A stretch of DNA of 64,000 nt from Cytidiella melzeri (GCA_022592445.1 JABYQR010000057.1:1-64000), one strand, 5' to 3'; shown: positions 1-11,043, counted from the stretch's first letter. The notes: generated by a model from the letters alone, not told the origin. Program-made: numbers and translations.

Positions 1-1854
1 TATTTGCTCTGAGTTGGCGACAGTAAGTAAGATAGTCGGTACAGAGTGAACGTTGAAAAGTAAGTCACGATATGGCGTACAGTGTATAGTAGCACCAGTA
101 TCAATGACGTGAACGCACTTGTCAGATGACGAAGTTGCGAACAGTGGAAGTAGAGTAGAAGAAATGGTACAAGTACTTACGTGCATTGTCACGTCCGAGT
201 TAGAAAGAGACTTCACCCACGCGCTTGGGTGAGGGTTCTCGAGGACCTCTTTGTCCGAGTCAGCAGCGGCAGTGACGTTGGCCATGAAGCCAGTAGCAGT
301 GGAAGAGCCGGCAGCGGCGGACTCTTTCTTCTTGCCTTGAGCGGCGGCGGCAGTGGACTTGCGAGTGATGCCCTTCTTTTTCATCGCAGCTTTGGACTTC
401 TCAGTCCAGGGCAGAGGGCAAGTCGGCGTCATGTGGCCAGGCTGACCACAGTTGAAGCAGTTGCCCTGACCAGAAGTGGAGGGCTTGCTCGACGAGTAGG
501 GAGCTGCAGCCGCGCGAGCAGTAGTGGTAGTTTTGGTCGAGCATTCGACCGCGGCCTTGCCCTTGGCGTGCGAAGCCAAAGGAGCGTGAGCTTTGTCCTT
601 TGGGACGAAAGTGGTAGGCCCCTTGGACTCGGAAGTCTTTGGGGGAGGTGTGAGTCGCCAGTTGGTGAACTCGCAACGAAGCTCAGCGATGAGCGCGTTA
701 GGCCTATAGCGGAACTTCTCTCCAGCTGGAGTAGAAGAACGCACGCCGACCTCGTAGTTCTGACGTGTGGCGGCGTAGGCAGGAGGGATGATCCCGACGA
801 TGGCAGCGTAAAAGATGTGGTCGGGGATGTCGATGCCAGCAGCGATAAGCTTGCTGCGGATGTTAGTGGCATCGTCAAGCAGCTTGTCCATCTCATAGAT
901 TGGACGACGAAGGTGGAAGAGCTGGTAAATCTCGTTCGCGTCAGACACGGTTGTCTTCGGATCATAACGTTCACGCAGCTTATCCATGAGTATGTGGGGC
1001 TTGTACTCGTTGAGATAGTTAGCCATGACCGAGTCAGAGATATGACCGGTCAGGACGTTGAAGACAGCCCGCGTAACCTCTTGAGGAACGGTCAGGCCAC
1101 CTCGGAGTGTGTGAAACTCCAGTATAGTGGACATAGCGGTCTCGACGCGGAACTTCCACATCGGCCAAGTCTCAGCCCCAGTAAGTTTGCCAACATCAGA
1201 GAAGGCTTTGTTGATGTCGCTGAGCGACATAGTAAAGTTGTTGTCGTGGCCAGGTGGCACAGACAGAAGTTGTGACACTTCGCGTGTCGACCTAGTGCCT
1301 ATGGAGCTAGGCGGAGGAGGCGGCGGAGAGCCACCAGGAGAGCTGCCCGGAGGAGGAGGAGGAGGAGGACGGCGAGCAGGACGTTTCTCACGTCGTCGTC
1401 GAGGCCTCTCATCCTCATCCATACGGTCGTCGTCACTGTCATCGTCTCCTCCATGAGGGTGACGCCGACGATCATTGTCGCGAAGAGTATCGAAGGGGGT
1501 GCGACGGCGATCAGCTGGGGGAGCAGAGACATGGCGAGCACCTGGGATTGCCTCACGATCCTCAGAGCTAGAAGAGTGGTTGTCGTTGTTACTGGGTTGG
1601 GGGTCGACGTTAGGGACATTAGAGTTGGATGGTCCAGCTGAGGGAGCATCGGTTTTTGTGATAGTAGTGGCAGACATCGAGGGAGGAGGTGTAGTAGGAG
1701 CAGGAGAAGGAGTAGGAGTGAATATGGGGGTTGTCCTGCGAGTGGTGGTTGTTCTTTGGCGGGGTTGAGCTCTAGTACCCCTGAGGAAGTTGGTTTGGTG
1801 ACGCTCTCTAGTGGAGCGACGAAGTTGAGCTTGATCAGCGAGATCAGAGCTCAT
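1..1854 (-). CDS. Ty1/copia gag-protease polyprotein, 3' part beyond window
   Basis: An uninterrupted frame of 618 codons starts at the ATG at 1854 and is still open at base 1. The N-terminal ~180 residues are low-complexity (Thr, Pro, Arg, Asp rich). They are followed by a copia-type gag domain, a CX2CX4HX4C zinc knuckle (CFNCGQPGHMTPTC, bases 418-459) and an aspartic-protease motif Asp-Thr-Gly-Ala (bases 91-102). The order gag, knuckle, protease is that of Ty1/copia elements; integrase and RT should lie left of the window. The protein would package element RNA and cleave the polyprotein. A primer-binding site lies about 54 bp before the ATG. The lack of any stop in 1.85 kb suggests a young, possibly competent copy. 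Confidence 0.85.
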   Translation of the reverse strand, partial: MSSDLADQAQLRRSTRERHQTNFLRGTRAQPRQRTTTTRRTTPIFTPTPSPAPTTPPPSMSATTITKTDAPSAGPSNSNVPNVDPQPSNNDNHSSSSEDREAIPGARHVSAPPADRRRTPFDTLRDNDRRRHPHGGDDDSDDDRMDEDERPRRRREKRPARRPPPPPPPGSSPGGSPPPPPPSSIGTRSTREVSQLLSVPPGHDNNFTMSLSDINKAFSDVGKLTGAETWPMWKFRVETAMSTILEFHTLRGGLTVPQEVTRAVFNVLTGHISDSVMANYLNEYKPHILMDKLRERYDPKTTVSDANEIYQLFHLRRPIYEMDKLLDDATNIRSKLIAAGIDIPDHIFYAAIVGIIPPAYAATRQNYEVGVRSSTPAGEKFRYRPNALIAELRCEFTNWRLTPPPKTSESKGPTTFVPKDKAHAPLASHAKGKAAVECSTKTTTTARAAAAPYSSSKPSTSGQGNCFNCGQPGHMTPTCPLPWTEKSKAAMKKKGITRKSTAAAAQGKKKESAAAGSSTATGFMANVTAAADSDKEVLENPHPSAWVKSLSNSDVTMHVSTCTISSTLLPLFATSSSDKCVHVIDTGATIHCTPYRDLLFNVHSVPTILLTVANSEQI

Positions 1855-1907
1855 AAACAGAGAGGAGTAGGTGTAAAAGTGAAGTAGAGTGAAGATATGA
1901 GCTTTAG

Positions 1908-1922
1908 GCGGGGCTCATAACC
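1908..1922 (-). other. Primer-binding site, half-tRNA-iMet type
   Basis: On the minus strand this reads GGTTATGAGCCCCGC, complementary to the anticodon stem-loop of an initiator tRNA-Met (GGGCUCAUAACC). Drosophila copia and yeast Ty5 are known to prime from such an internal tRNA fragment. The same 15-mer follows the LTR in two other elements of this window. Confidence 0.75.
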
Positions 1923-2033
1923 TTTTAAGAAGGTATCAGGAGAGTTGAGAGCGTTGAGAGAGAAGACTGAGGTGGTGGTCACACAGAGAGTTGGGGATCA
2001 AAAGCAATAGCAGTGCATTGATCAAAGTAAGTC

Positions 2034-2041
2034 TTATATAC
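2034..2041 (-). promoter_or_regulatory. TATA box of the left copia LTR
   Basis: The minus strand reads GTATATAAG about 110 nt before the primer-binding site, the place expected for the U3/R promoter of the element that starts at 1854. The outer boundary of this LTR is not clear because a repeat (2098-2411) abuts it. Confidence 0.5.
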
Positions 2042-2097
2042 GGTAACTACGGCGCTAAGCGCGCGCTAAGTAGTATGAAGACAGAATAGTTAAACAG

Positions 2098-2411
2098 TGG
2101 TTTCTTCACCAATTCTTTGCATATGTATCCAAAATTAATTGAACAAAGCAACTAGACGTTAGGAACAGTACATGCATATACAGAGGGTCAGACACCCCTG
2201 TGGCCACTAAAGATCTGGCTACAGTGAGAGATCTATCAAGTAATCATTAAATCGGACTTCATAATCGTATTCTACATACTTAATTACCCTATATAGCCAA
2301 AACGAACTCAGTGAATCGAAGGGGAAGCCATGGACCTATACTATACAGCGCTCATCGTTGTAGACAGCGAGCGCGGGAGCGGGGACATTGCTGGAGATAA
2401 TCCGCGCGTGA
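2098..2411. repeat. Dispersed ~315 bp repeat, probable solo LTR (copy 1)
   Basis: It matches 44674-44989 along its whole length with scattered substitutions. The repeat starts with TGGTTTCTTCACC. The other copy ends in CA; this one ends in a changed base. The TG...CA form, short length and absence of coding frames suggest a solo LTR, but no target duplication is visible and a MITE cannot be excluded. Confidence 0.5.
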
Positions 2412-4030
2412 TTGATGGGAGATGATTGTGAGCGCGAGGGCGGGAGCACGATGGCTTGGCAGGGACTGATAATCTTAGAGATCTGACTTAATTCTTGAAG
2501 GGTTTATAGAAGGGTGAAAAGCCCAGATTCCCCGCCAATTAGGGGCCGTACTGGTCGTTATGATGGCTTCTCATCAGCCCGTTATTGCGGGACGGATAGG
2601 TGCATTCAACGTACTTCCCACGCCACAAAGGCCAGCGCCTGGCTATCTAACGCCCAGGCCGTGCCAGTGCTACTTTTCGCTATCACCTACGACCTTCGAG
2701 CCATGCAGTGCTCGTAGTATTTGCTCAGCGACCGAGAAGCTCGCGAAAGGAATCAATACTCATTCTCCGCTGCTTTTATGGACTTCATCGAAATCTGTCG
2801 GCACTAGCAAATTCGAAACACGCGCCGGCAGAGCGACAGGATAAACTTTGTGAACAAAGAAGTGAGTATTCAGCAGCCTATCACGCAGAGCCCAATTGAG
2901 TTCATTCGGATACTACGCTTCCTTTTGGACAGGCTGCTTTGCCCCAATCTTGGCGTCTGAAGCCCGCCGTGCAATTAAAGGCGTACGACCACTGGCAAGT
3001 TGGTCAGGATAGAGCACGCGCCGATAAGTCTGCCTCGCACGTAGTTCAACGGCTTCTCAACCCAAGTAAACCTGCGGCTAGGTTTGTAACCAGCCTCTTG
3101 TTTCTCATACCTCGAAAGGCTGTCCACTACACCGTGAGTTGTCTGTCACTGTCTTGCGGTGTCGTCGGTTATCGTTTCGGACCCAATGAGTTTGCCCTTT
3201 ATAGTAGCTCCACTGACAACACGCGATTGGGTGTGAGTTGGGGGAACGAAGTGGCCTTGACCATAGCTGCGCTGAATGCGCGGTGGCTCTGGGGATGTAT
3301 ATGCCATCTACACATCTGAACTCCACGACATTCATTTCACGTTTTTAATCAGCAAGGACCACCTATGGACTCCTTCTGCAGGTTGGTGCTCTCACAGGTG
3401 ACTTTGGGTTGCGCGCGTCTCTATTCACTCCGATAACCCTAATTTCTATGTTTCTGACATAACATTCCAGGGTGCTCGGACATCGATGGGCGTGTCGGTA
3501 GCAACAAGACGAACGTGTACCGGCTCATGCAGCCGTGATAGAGTCCGCAGAGTCACTGCACACTGTTCATGCCTCCATTCCAGCGGGACTGGCGACATAT
3601 CATGCCGCTGCGAGGTAAAGGGACACGGTGGACAAGAGCCTATGTATCGGGGAAATTTGTAAGCGATTTCTATGTTTCTGACATTATCTTCCAACTTTCT
3701 CCATTCTTGAGTCGGATTGGAACAAGTTCCGTGGTCTTGTGCAGCCACATGTTGCCCACGGCGGACGTCACTTGACGGTGACCTTTTCCATCTGTAAAGT
3801 CAGACGCACCGCTAGTGACGGTCTGGTAGCGCGTCCACACATGAGGGAGTGCTTCGCTCTTACATCTTCGCCATTCATGCCTCTCCAAGTTGGAAAATGC
3901 TGACCATTCCTTGTTCACCTTAGCCAATGCCAAGGTGTCGTGGCTCCCGCGCCAATACAGCGAAGCCGTTGGGTGTACTCTTACGCGAGGAGCATTGTCT
4001 CATGTGCATGGTCTGCAGTGACATGACCTT
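2412..4030. other. No convincing gene; degenerate tandem duplication near 3.45-3.9 kb
   Basis: No frame here shows a recognisable domain. Two stretches beginning with the same words (CTATGTTTCTGACAT at about 3451 and 3669) are followed by further similar phrases in the same order, including GTGCAGCC and ATTCATGCCTC-like blocks. This suggests an old ~220 bp tandem duplication, perhaps of a gene fragment on the minus strand. Confidence 0.35.
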
Positions 4031-4041
4031 GACGCTCTCGA

Positions 4042-4049
4042 GGATATAA
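4042..4049 (+). promoter_or_regulatory. TATA box of the lectin gene
   Basis: GATATAAAACC lies about 90 bp before the ATG at 4135. The spacing fits a short 5' UTR. Confidence 0.6.
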
Positions 4050-4134
4050 AACCAGTTCAGCTCAGCTCACTGGACGGTATCAGCAGCTCTATCGCCACGC
4101 TCACTCCTCCAGCGAACCCATATCGTTGTTCACC

Positions 4135-4810
4135 ATGCAACGCCCCGACAATAACGAAACTAACCAGAAGGCCGCCAGCTCCGGGGCTACAAAGCATACT
4201 GCCCATGAGCCCGTATTCAGAGTCAAACAACTCCGGTCAATCATAAACGTGCAATACAGCGACAGAGCCCTTACCGACATCAAACCTCCCCCCGGTGCCG
4301 GTGTATATCCCATCTTCGGAGCCTCAGCTCTTGAAGACATCACGCAACAAGTGAGTGTTTTTCGTCGAGATCAATACCTTTTCTGGGGCTCAGTGCTGTC
4401 TTCTGTGCAGTGGGTATGGGACGACATCAAGAAGACGATCACAAATAAGGCAAGCAAACTGTATGCCCACCCTGAGTCCATTTCAGCTGGCGCTCGCGTC
4501 GTGCAGAAGCCACAGGCTTATGAGTGGGATGTCAAAGATGACGACGAGGGGCATTACACGTAAGTGTCTCTCGAAAAAGCGAGGAAACTCAATGGTTGGA
4601 GTCGGAGGCAATGCTGAGCATACACCTCGCACAGTATCGGTGTCAACGGCGAAGACCTTTACTGGACTCTCACCGACGGCAGCAACTACAAATACGTATG
4701 TATACCCTCACCAGTTGCAGAGATGGTACATGTTTTTGAACCTGCTCTTCTAGGTCACCTTACAGCAGCTCCCAACCAACCAGACGGGGAAGTGGGAATT
4801 CGCTGGGTAA
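4135..4810 (+). CDS. Ricin-B-like beta-trefoil lectin (4 exons, 160 aa)
   Basis: Exons are 4135-4350, 4411-4559, 4635-4695 and 4754-4810; the 60, 75 and 58 bp introns have GT-AG ends and joining them keeps one frame. The start ATG sits in a good context (TTCACCATGC). The protein shows typical features of small fungal ricin-B lectins: an NVQYSDRAL strand, a WVWDD turn, an AYEWDV strand, a GEDLYWTLTDG loop and a terminal TGKWEF, similar to the QxW-type strand of beta-trefoils. Known relatives bind sugars in the cytosol and act against nematodes or insects. About 50 residues at the N-terminus are extra and low-complexity. There is no signal peptide. A peptidase inhibitor with the same fold (I66) is the main alternative. 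Confidence 0.7.
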
Positions 4811-5155
4811 TAAGAGATGATGGCTCGGGGAGAACGCGACGTTCTTGAATGCTCCGCTCTGTCTTGTGCCTGAGATCGATCCATTCGCATCGTGTTTCCC
4901 GTTCTGGTTGCGAGCGTCACTGCAGTTGGCCCGATTGAACGTTCTGTTTTTTTTTTCGTCACATAAACCCAGAAAAGCCCCGCACATCGTTTCTACTTCT
5001 CCTCCAGAAAACCTTAGAAAAACCTACTACGTACATTTCTGCAATGCATATGGCGAATCCTCTTGTGATATATCGAGTTTGACTCAAGAGGTGATTCCTG
5101 CCTCCTTGGCCTGACGTCTGGAACACTGTCCGAGTCATGCAGTGTTACTATCACC

Positions 5156-5195
5156 TGAAGTCTATCGATGAAGCAGACTTCGTCGATAGACTTCA
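5156..5195. repeat. Near-perfect hairpin
   Basis: A 40-base inverted repeat: the 13 bp outer arms (TGAAGTCTATCGA and its complement) are perfect, and after one mismatch a 4 bp inner stem closes on a 4-base loop. It lies 345 bp after the lectin stop and 80 bp before the MULE insertion. Confidence 0.6.
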
Positions 5196-5285
5196 AAGTT
5201 GAGACAGCATTTTCAACACGACGACTATGAATACTTCACAATGCAGGCGGTGCTGACTGCGGCGTACGTGACAGCGCTATCCGCA

Positions 5286-6159
5286 ACTTGACGTTAATCT
5301 CCCACCCAATTGTCAGCACTAAACAAACTCCGCTAGGCGCGGGCTGATGGCGCCAAACCGAGAGCTCGGCGCGGGACTTAAGATGATTTTCAGAGCGCGG
5401 CGAGCCCGTCAATAGGTGTACAACAGGTTCCGCAAAAATACATAGAATAATAAAGAGTACATTTTGAGTCTATAGAACTGATGCCTTGAGATACATAGGA
5501 TAACAAAGAGTATATTCTTAACATCATAACAAAGAGTACATTGTAAGTCTATAGAACTGATGCCTCAGACTAAGGCTGTGTAGAGGGCTGTTTGGAGCTC
5601 GAAGCAGTGCGCGAAATGTCTGGACTTGCTCGATAGCGGTACCCAATGAGAGTTGGGGGTAAAGATTGCCGATTGCGACTACTACCATTGGTGATAGGCA
5701 TAGTGCGACGAGCTTCGTGTTGCTGTACCTGTCGTGCAAGGTCAACAGCAGGGCGTAGCTTCAGCATGATGCACTTCAGCCATTCTGTGTTATCTCCTTG
5801 CTCTCGTAGTGTTTGCGCAAGATAAGCAATAAGATCAATGTTTTTGTTGATCTCATTTTCCTCTTCATCGTCAAGCTTAACATGCAAAGTGTATTCAGTA
5901 TGTTGTTTGATAGTCAGCATAGAAATAGTGCTGCTCACCTCAAAGCCAGCACTCCCACCTGCTCTGGTACGCATAAGGCCGTCTTGGCCTGTTGCTGGTG
6001 CCTTGTTGGGTGATGACTGAATTGAAGTTGGATTTGAATTGAGCAGATCATTGACCTCTGCATCTGAGTCACTGAGCCAAGGACGTTCAGCCTCAAGTGG
6101 CAGTGGACTGGCAGCAGTGCCTTCTGTTGGTAACAAGTAGAATGGTGGTTGGTGACGGC
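5286..6159 (+). repeat. MULE left inverted arm
   Basis: It is the reverse complement of 7021-7893 with only a few differences, including one extra C near the outer end. The arm holds the C-terminal coding part of the transposase plus 3' non-coding sequence. Confidence 0.9.
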
Positions 6160-6898
6160 GAATGATTGTTGACCACCAGGAAGGATCTACGGGTCCCACA
6201 GCCTGGACCAGGTGCTTGCAAAGCAAATTTGCATGATATTTCTGAGCACCACAGTCACATGTCCAGAGAGTAGTGTTGGTTGTATAGGTACCATTGATGG
6301 GAGCTTCCAGGAGCTGCTTCCAGGCACGCTTCAAGGCAACTTGCATGTGAGTAAGAGTCTTCTGGTGTCCTCCTCCACGGTCAAAACAAAGTTTTCTGAG
6401 GGTGAGACGATAGGAAGGAATTGATCGTGTGATGATAACGTATGTTGCCAGATCCAATGGAGGCCGGTTGAACATTCTCAGCACAAGGCGCTTGAGGTTA
6501 CGCCACAAAGCTTCTACCATCATTGTTGTCCGGTGGACTGGAATGCTGGTGCCATGAGCCGACCGTGCCCATAGTGGCCATTTCTCTGGTGAGTACCAAG
6601 AGTTCCAAAGGTATGCCCACACCTCACATAGGCGGTTGATCTTGCAATGATTATACATTTCAGTCACTGCATCCCGGTAGATCAATTCAGCTGTTCGTGC
6701 CTGGCCATGTCGTTCAGGTAAAAGAGAGTGCTGTGAGGCATGTTTAGCAAACAAGCGCAAGATTGGAAGTCGGTGAGGAAGGGGACAGAAGATGTATGAC
6801 TTGTCTTTGCTCCTTTCCCCATGTTCTGTCGGCTCAACATCTTCCTTGGCATCAAGATCCTTGGTCCCATGTGCAAACCTGTAGACTTCATGGCGCAC
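5570..6898 (-). pseudogene. MULE transposase, C-terminal fragment with SWIM zinc finger
   Basis: The 442-codon open frame lacks the N-terminal part of a Mutator-like transposase. It has the helical block common in basidiomycete MULEs (EVWAYLWNSWYSPEKW, then LWARS and TTMMVEALWRNLKR) and a SWIM finger CDCGAQ...LLCKH (about 6210-6259). The C-terminal ~150 residues are Ser/Pro rich and lie inside the inverted arm. A mirrored copy of this C-terminal part is read on the plus strand from about 7021 to 7610. With most of the DDE core lost the protein should be inactive as a transposase, though it may still bind DNA. Confidence 0.75.
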
Positions 6899-6942
6899 AT
6901 CTTCTTCATCACCAAAGACACCTTCATCACTATTTTCGCTGT

Positions 6943-7019
6943 GTCACAGATTTTCAATGTTTCTACAAGACTTGCCTTACCAGGCAACGGTATTATTGGG
7001 AATATTTAAGCGCTTGTCT
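6943..7019. repeat. 77 bp dispersed block at the MULE loop/arm junction
   Basis: This block, from TCACAGATTTTCAATG to TATTTAAGCGCTTGTC, recurs at about 43758-43834 with near identity while both flanks differ. Here it fills exactly the space between the transposase fragment and the start of the right arm at 7021. Confidence 0.7.
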
Positions 7020-7020
7020 T

Positions 7021-7893
7021 GCCGTTACCAACCACCATTCTACTTGTTACCAACAGAAGGCACTGCTGCCAGTCCACTGCCACTTGAGGCTGAATGTCCT
7101 TGGCTCATTGACTCAGATGCAGAGGTCAATGATCTGCTCAATTCAAATCCAACTTCAATTCAGTCATCACCCAACAAGGCACCAGCAACAGGCCAAGACG
7201 GCCTTATGCGTACCAGAGCAGGTGGGAGTGCTGGCTTTGAGGTGAGCAGCACTATTTCTATGCTGACTATCAAACAACATACTGAATACACTTTGCATGT
7301 TAAGCTTGACGATGAAGAGGAAAATGAGATCAACAAAAACATTGATCTTATTGCTTATCTTGCGCAAACACTACGAGAGCAAGGAGATAACACAGAATGG
7401 CTGAAGTGCATCATGCTGAAGCTACGCCCTGCTGTTGACCTTGCACGACAGGTACAGCAACACGAAGCTCGTCGCACTATGCCTATCACCAATGGTAGTA
7501 GTCGCAATCGGCAATCTTTACCCCCAACTCTCATTGGGTACCGCTATCGAGCAAGTCCAGACATTTCGCGCACTGCTTCGAGCTCCAAACAGCCCTCTAC
7601 ACAGCCTTAGTCTGAGGCATCAGTTCTATAGACTTACAATGTACTCTTTGTTATGATGTTAAGAATATACTCTTTGTTATCCTATGTATCTCAAGGCATC
7701 AGTTCTATAGACTCAAAATGTACTCTTTATTATTCTATGTATTTTTGCGGAACCTGTTGTACACCTATTGACGGGCTCGCCGCGCTCTGAAAATCATCTT
7801 AAGTCCCGCGCCGAGCTCTCGGTTTGGCGCCATCAGCCCGCGCCTAGCGGAGTTTGTTTAGTGCTGACAATTGGGTGGAGATTAACGTCAAGT
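7021..7893 (-). repeat. MULE right inverted arm
   Basis: Inverted copy of 5286-6159. It carries a mirrored copy of the transposase C-terminus on the plus strand, ending in a stop at 7610. Confidence 0.9.
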
Positions 7894-7902
7894 CTATCCG
7901 CA

Positions 7903-8691
7903 TTGTGGTGTTGCAGTAGCCATAGCACATGATGATCAACGCATTACAATACCGATCTATAGCTCTACACACAATGACTCGAAAGTCTACGTGTTTAGAG
8001 AGTATGCTGACCGTGAGAGTGAGTTATACCACGTAGCTTCGCTGAGGAAAGCTTTGCGTTGATCCAAGTTTTGGAGGGTGACTTGTAGTAGTGGCCGCTG
8101 ATACTGTGATACAAGCACCTGGCAGCCACTTAGCCTCTATATATATATGTACACGTCATATTTTATCTGAGAAGCACATCGATAGAAGGTGCAAATTTTC
8201 CATTCCCACGCAATATTCTTTGTTGATATCCACGTCTAACGCGCAGTGATATGCATGCACTCAGGCTGGCAGCTCTGTTTGCGATCATTTCCTCTCGATG
8301 TCCACGACACTGCAGCCAGAGTTGCTTTAAAAACTGCGAGATGATACTTGTCGATGTCGTGCGCAAGACTAACGCTTTGCAGCCTCGATCCGACTTGAAC
8401 ACGCTGAGGATTGATACCGGAGATCCCGACAACTTGCAGTAGATCTACAGCACATTCAGACACAGCGTGCTCGTTTGACAAAAGATGGTTTGGATAGGTC
8501 CAGCGGCGTAAAATATGACGAGCAGAAACGACCGTCTCTATGGCTCTATGGTGGGACGATGAAGCAAATTCCTTTGTCATGGACATACAATTGCCGTATA
8601 TCAATTAGTATATACTATTACACACAACTCTGAACGGGAATCCAATTTGAAGATTCAGCACATGTCTGTCAAGTCAGCCACACTCCTGCCT
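7903..8691. other. Intergenic, nothing recognised
   Basis: Short frames exist on both strands but none has a domain, a plausible intron structure or biased composition. Confidence 0.5.
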
Positions 8692-9737
8692 TCATATTGT
8701 GCGCTGCAAGAGCATCCACTTCATCACCAAGTCTTTCATATGCGCGTCCAACGACGCCTTGCAATCCGGACAATCAACGGCTTTGATGAGTCCCAGGATC
8801 ATCACCTCGAGCCGCGATCGTGACAAAGCTGGAGAGGCCGATATAAACACCTTCGCCCCTGCTAATTGATACGACCTGCACACGACCTGCGTCTGCTCGA
8901 CCGAGCAGTGTGGCTTTTCGACATGTGGGAAAAGCCTCGCATCCAGTAGCTCCCTGAGCGTGTCCATCCGTGACATGTGCAAGTGATAGAGGCGGTGAAG
9001 GTAGAATGTACCCATCTTGTTTGCCGAGTGCTGCGGCATGTGGTGTAGTTTGATGGGTAGAGTATACGACGATGCAGCCACTGCGAGATCTTCGAGGCCA
9101 TTTGACGCTGCGAGCGCGTAGGTGTCAATGGACCGGATGGGTGCGTGGTGGAGAAAGGTGTTGTTGAGGGGTGTGCCACGGGCTAGGTAGCGTGACAGCG
9201 AAAGCCCATACTTTGAGAGGACTGGAAGAGAGGCGGCGAGGACTTCGAAAGGGACATTGAATTCATCGCAGGGCAGGTCATATGTACAATGCAGAACGAT
9301 GTTGATCACGTCCGAATGGTCTGGGACGATGAACGTGAGGGGACTTTCCGGTAGAGGCTTTGCATTATATGGTAAGAAACCAATGAAGTTGTTGAATGAG
9401 GCTGCGATCAGCCTATGGTAGTGAACGGCAAAGAAGATATTGTCTGTCGAAACGATGACGACGTTTGGCCGGAGACTGTCGAGGTTGGCGTCGAGGTTGA
9501 AAATACTGGATACCTGGATGGTGGTATCGTCAATGCTACTACTTACGTTCTCTGCCGGGGCCCCGCCCTTTTCATACAAAAGAGAGATGCGATGGGGAAT
9601 ATATCATGGGTGACGTTGCAAAATATGCTGACAGGTATAGGACCTCCGGCCACGTTACTAGATGGCTGTCCGTCCACATCAAGACTGGGCGACTTGAGAA
9701 TGAAGGGCTGAGAGGTGAAGTAGCGCGAGTCGCTCAT
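8692..9737 (-). CDS. BTB/POZ-type protein, basidiomycete family (334 aa model)
   Basis: The long frame 8692-9579 resembles the BTB proteins that are expanded in Agaricomycetes: a hydrophobic VVIVSTDNIFFAVHYHRLI strand-helix start, then SDVINIVLHCTYDL and the helical repeats after a BTB core. An upstream exon is likely at 9547-9737 (starting MSDSRYFTSQPF). A 41 bp intron 9506-9546 with ends GTAAGT...CCAG joins both in frame, giving 334 codons. The intron is short and the first exon is less certain than the second. Such proteins usually form dimers or bridge substrates to Cul3 ligases; the role of this family in mushrooms is unknown. No neighbour hints at its function. Confidence 0.65.
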
Positions 9738-11000
9738 GAACGTTTGCGTGTAGTAGAAAACGCGAGTGAGGGGTGGCTAGGACTGGTCGACTCTGCGTGG
9801 CGTGAAGACGGAGTGAACGCCACGAGTGAGCTCTTGAACCAATGGTGTTTCGGCCGTTCCACGGCGCTAGGGGATTCTGTCATAGGCGCGTCATGACGAT
9901 TTTGGGGGGCCTAAAGCGGACTGGTCGACAATAGGAGCTGGTATCCACAGGTCAGAGTAAGCAGGCAAGCGTTTGTATGCCAAGTCCTAGTCGTCGTTTG
10001 CAACGGGGATGACAGGTCTTGCACACAGGATTAGATACTCTGAATGCAGCAGGATAGGAATAACACATACGTCGATGTGCCATCTCCGAGTCAAGCTCAC
10101 CAAACGTTTCAGAATAGGACGATGGGGTGCCCTAGAGAGGAGACCGAAGAGGTACATGAGCCACGATATTTGGAGCTTAGCAGGACTGTCCTCACGCCAG
10201 CTGCACGTACCCAACTCGACGCATGAGGACCGAGAGCGCATTCGATAAAGTTAGATGCGTTCGAACTTTCACGTCGCACTCTAGCTTCGCCGGCTGTGCG
10301 ATGCTTTTTGACAAAGCATCGGATAGACGAGATACATTGTTCCAATGAGCCTTCAAACGCTGCGTACTGAGAGCTGGTTCAGGACGATGGACGTGAGGGC
10401 CGAGTACCTCTCAGTAGCGGATTGTGAAAGTGCGAGAGTCAAAATTGGCCAGTCCGCTCGTCGTTTTTTCGGAGTATTGCGAGGCGTCACGCGTCAGGTA
10501 CCATCAACGCCACGAAGCTTCAAGACGCTTCTCCTGCCAAGTCAGTGCCTATCCTCAGCACTACTACCACCTCATGATCTCACGAAAACAGAAGTCGGAA
10601 CCTCAAACGAGCAGCTGCTCCAGTACTAAAAGGCTCTGTAAACGCTGGACCTATCTCTCGAGGGCATTGAACAACTCCTCCTTTCTCAAGTAATAGGTAT
10701 GTATGAACTACACGTTCTAACGAACGACGGGAAGGTGGCGACCAAGCACGTTCGATCAACTGTCGTCTATCAAAAGCACAAGACGTCTAGGGGCTGACGT
10801 TAAACGTGGTCAAACCCAGAAATATTAAACCTGATTGGTGTTTGTCCCAGTCGTATGTCAGTTCCTTCGCCCCTGCACGTTCATTAAATTGAAGACATTG
10901 GCCTCGAGTACATTCGGCGAGATGGAAGCCCGCGTTCATGATATATTCACCACCACGCGGTTACGGGAAGTATGTCAGATTCAACATGGCGTGCTCGAAC
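9738..11000. other. Intergenic; contains a decayed copy of the MACPF upstream block
   Basis: No gene was recognised. At about 10540-10700 there is a stretch similar to 16360-16500 and 19550-19690 (shared AGTCG..., GAGCAGCTGCTCCAG and TCCTCCTTTCTC phrases), so the segment upstream of the MACPF genes was duplicated together with them. Confidence 0.5.
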
Positions 11001-11008
11001 GCTGTCCG

Positions 11009-11043
11009 GCGCTCTGATTTCACCGGTGCTTATCTGGCCTGAT
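11009..11043 (+). promoter_or_regulatory. Conserved MACPF promoter block with CACCGGTG palindrome (copy 1)
   Basis: GCTCTG, TT, CACCGGTG and ATCTGGC occur in this order here and at 16829-16864 and 20030-20070, each 110-210 bp upstream of a MACPF start. It is more alike between copies than the surrounding sequence. Confidence 0.5.

Larger units (their letters stand above)
5286..7893 (-). mobile_element. Fold-back MULE (Mutator-like) transposon, 2608 bp
   Basis: The element begins and ends with complementary ACTTGACGTTAATCTCC and is flanked by an exact 9 bp duplication, CTATCCGCA, at 5277-5285 and 7894-7902. Nine-base duplications are characteristic of Mutator-like elements. The ends continue into two ~874 bp inverted arms that enclose an 861 bp loop. 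The loop and left arm carry the C-terminal half of a MULE transposase with a SWIM finger. The N-terminal, mostly catalytic half is missing, apparently replaced by an inverted copy of the 3' end, so the copy is non-autonomous. The intact duplication and very similar arms indicate a fairly recent insertion. Confidence 0.85.

Noticed and set aside
181..1275. 364-codon plus-strand frame
   Set aside because: It is the antisense of the copia gag frame, which has the zinc knuckle and protease motif; the plus-strand translation has no domain.
8236..8604. 122-codon minus-strand frame as a gene
   Set aside because: No domain, no intron or start context, and composition like the surrounding intergenic DNA.
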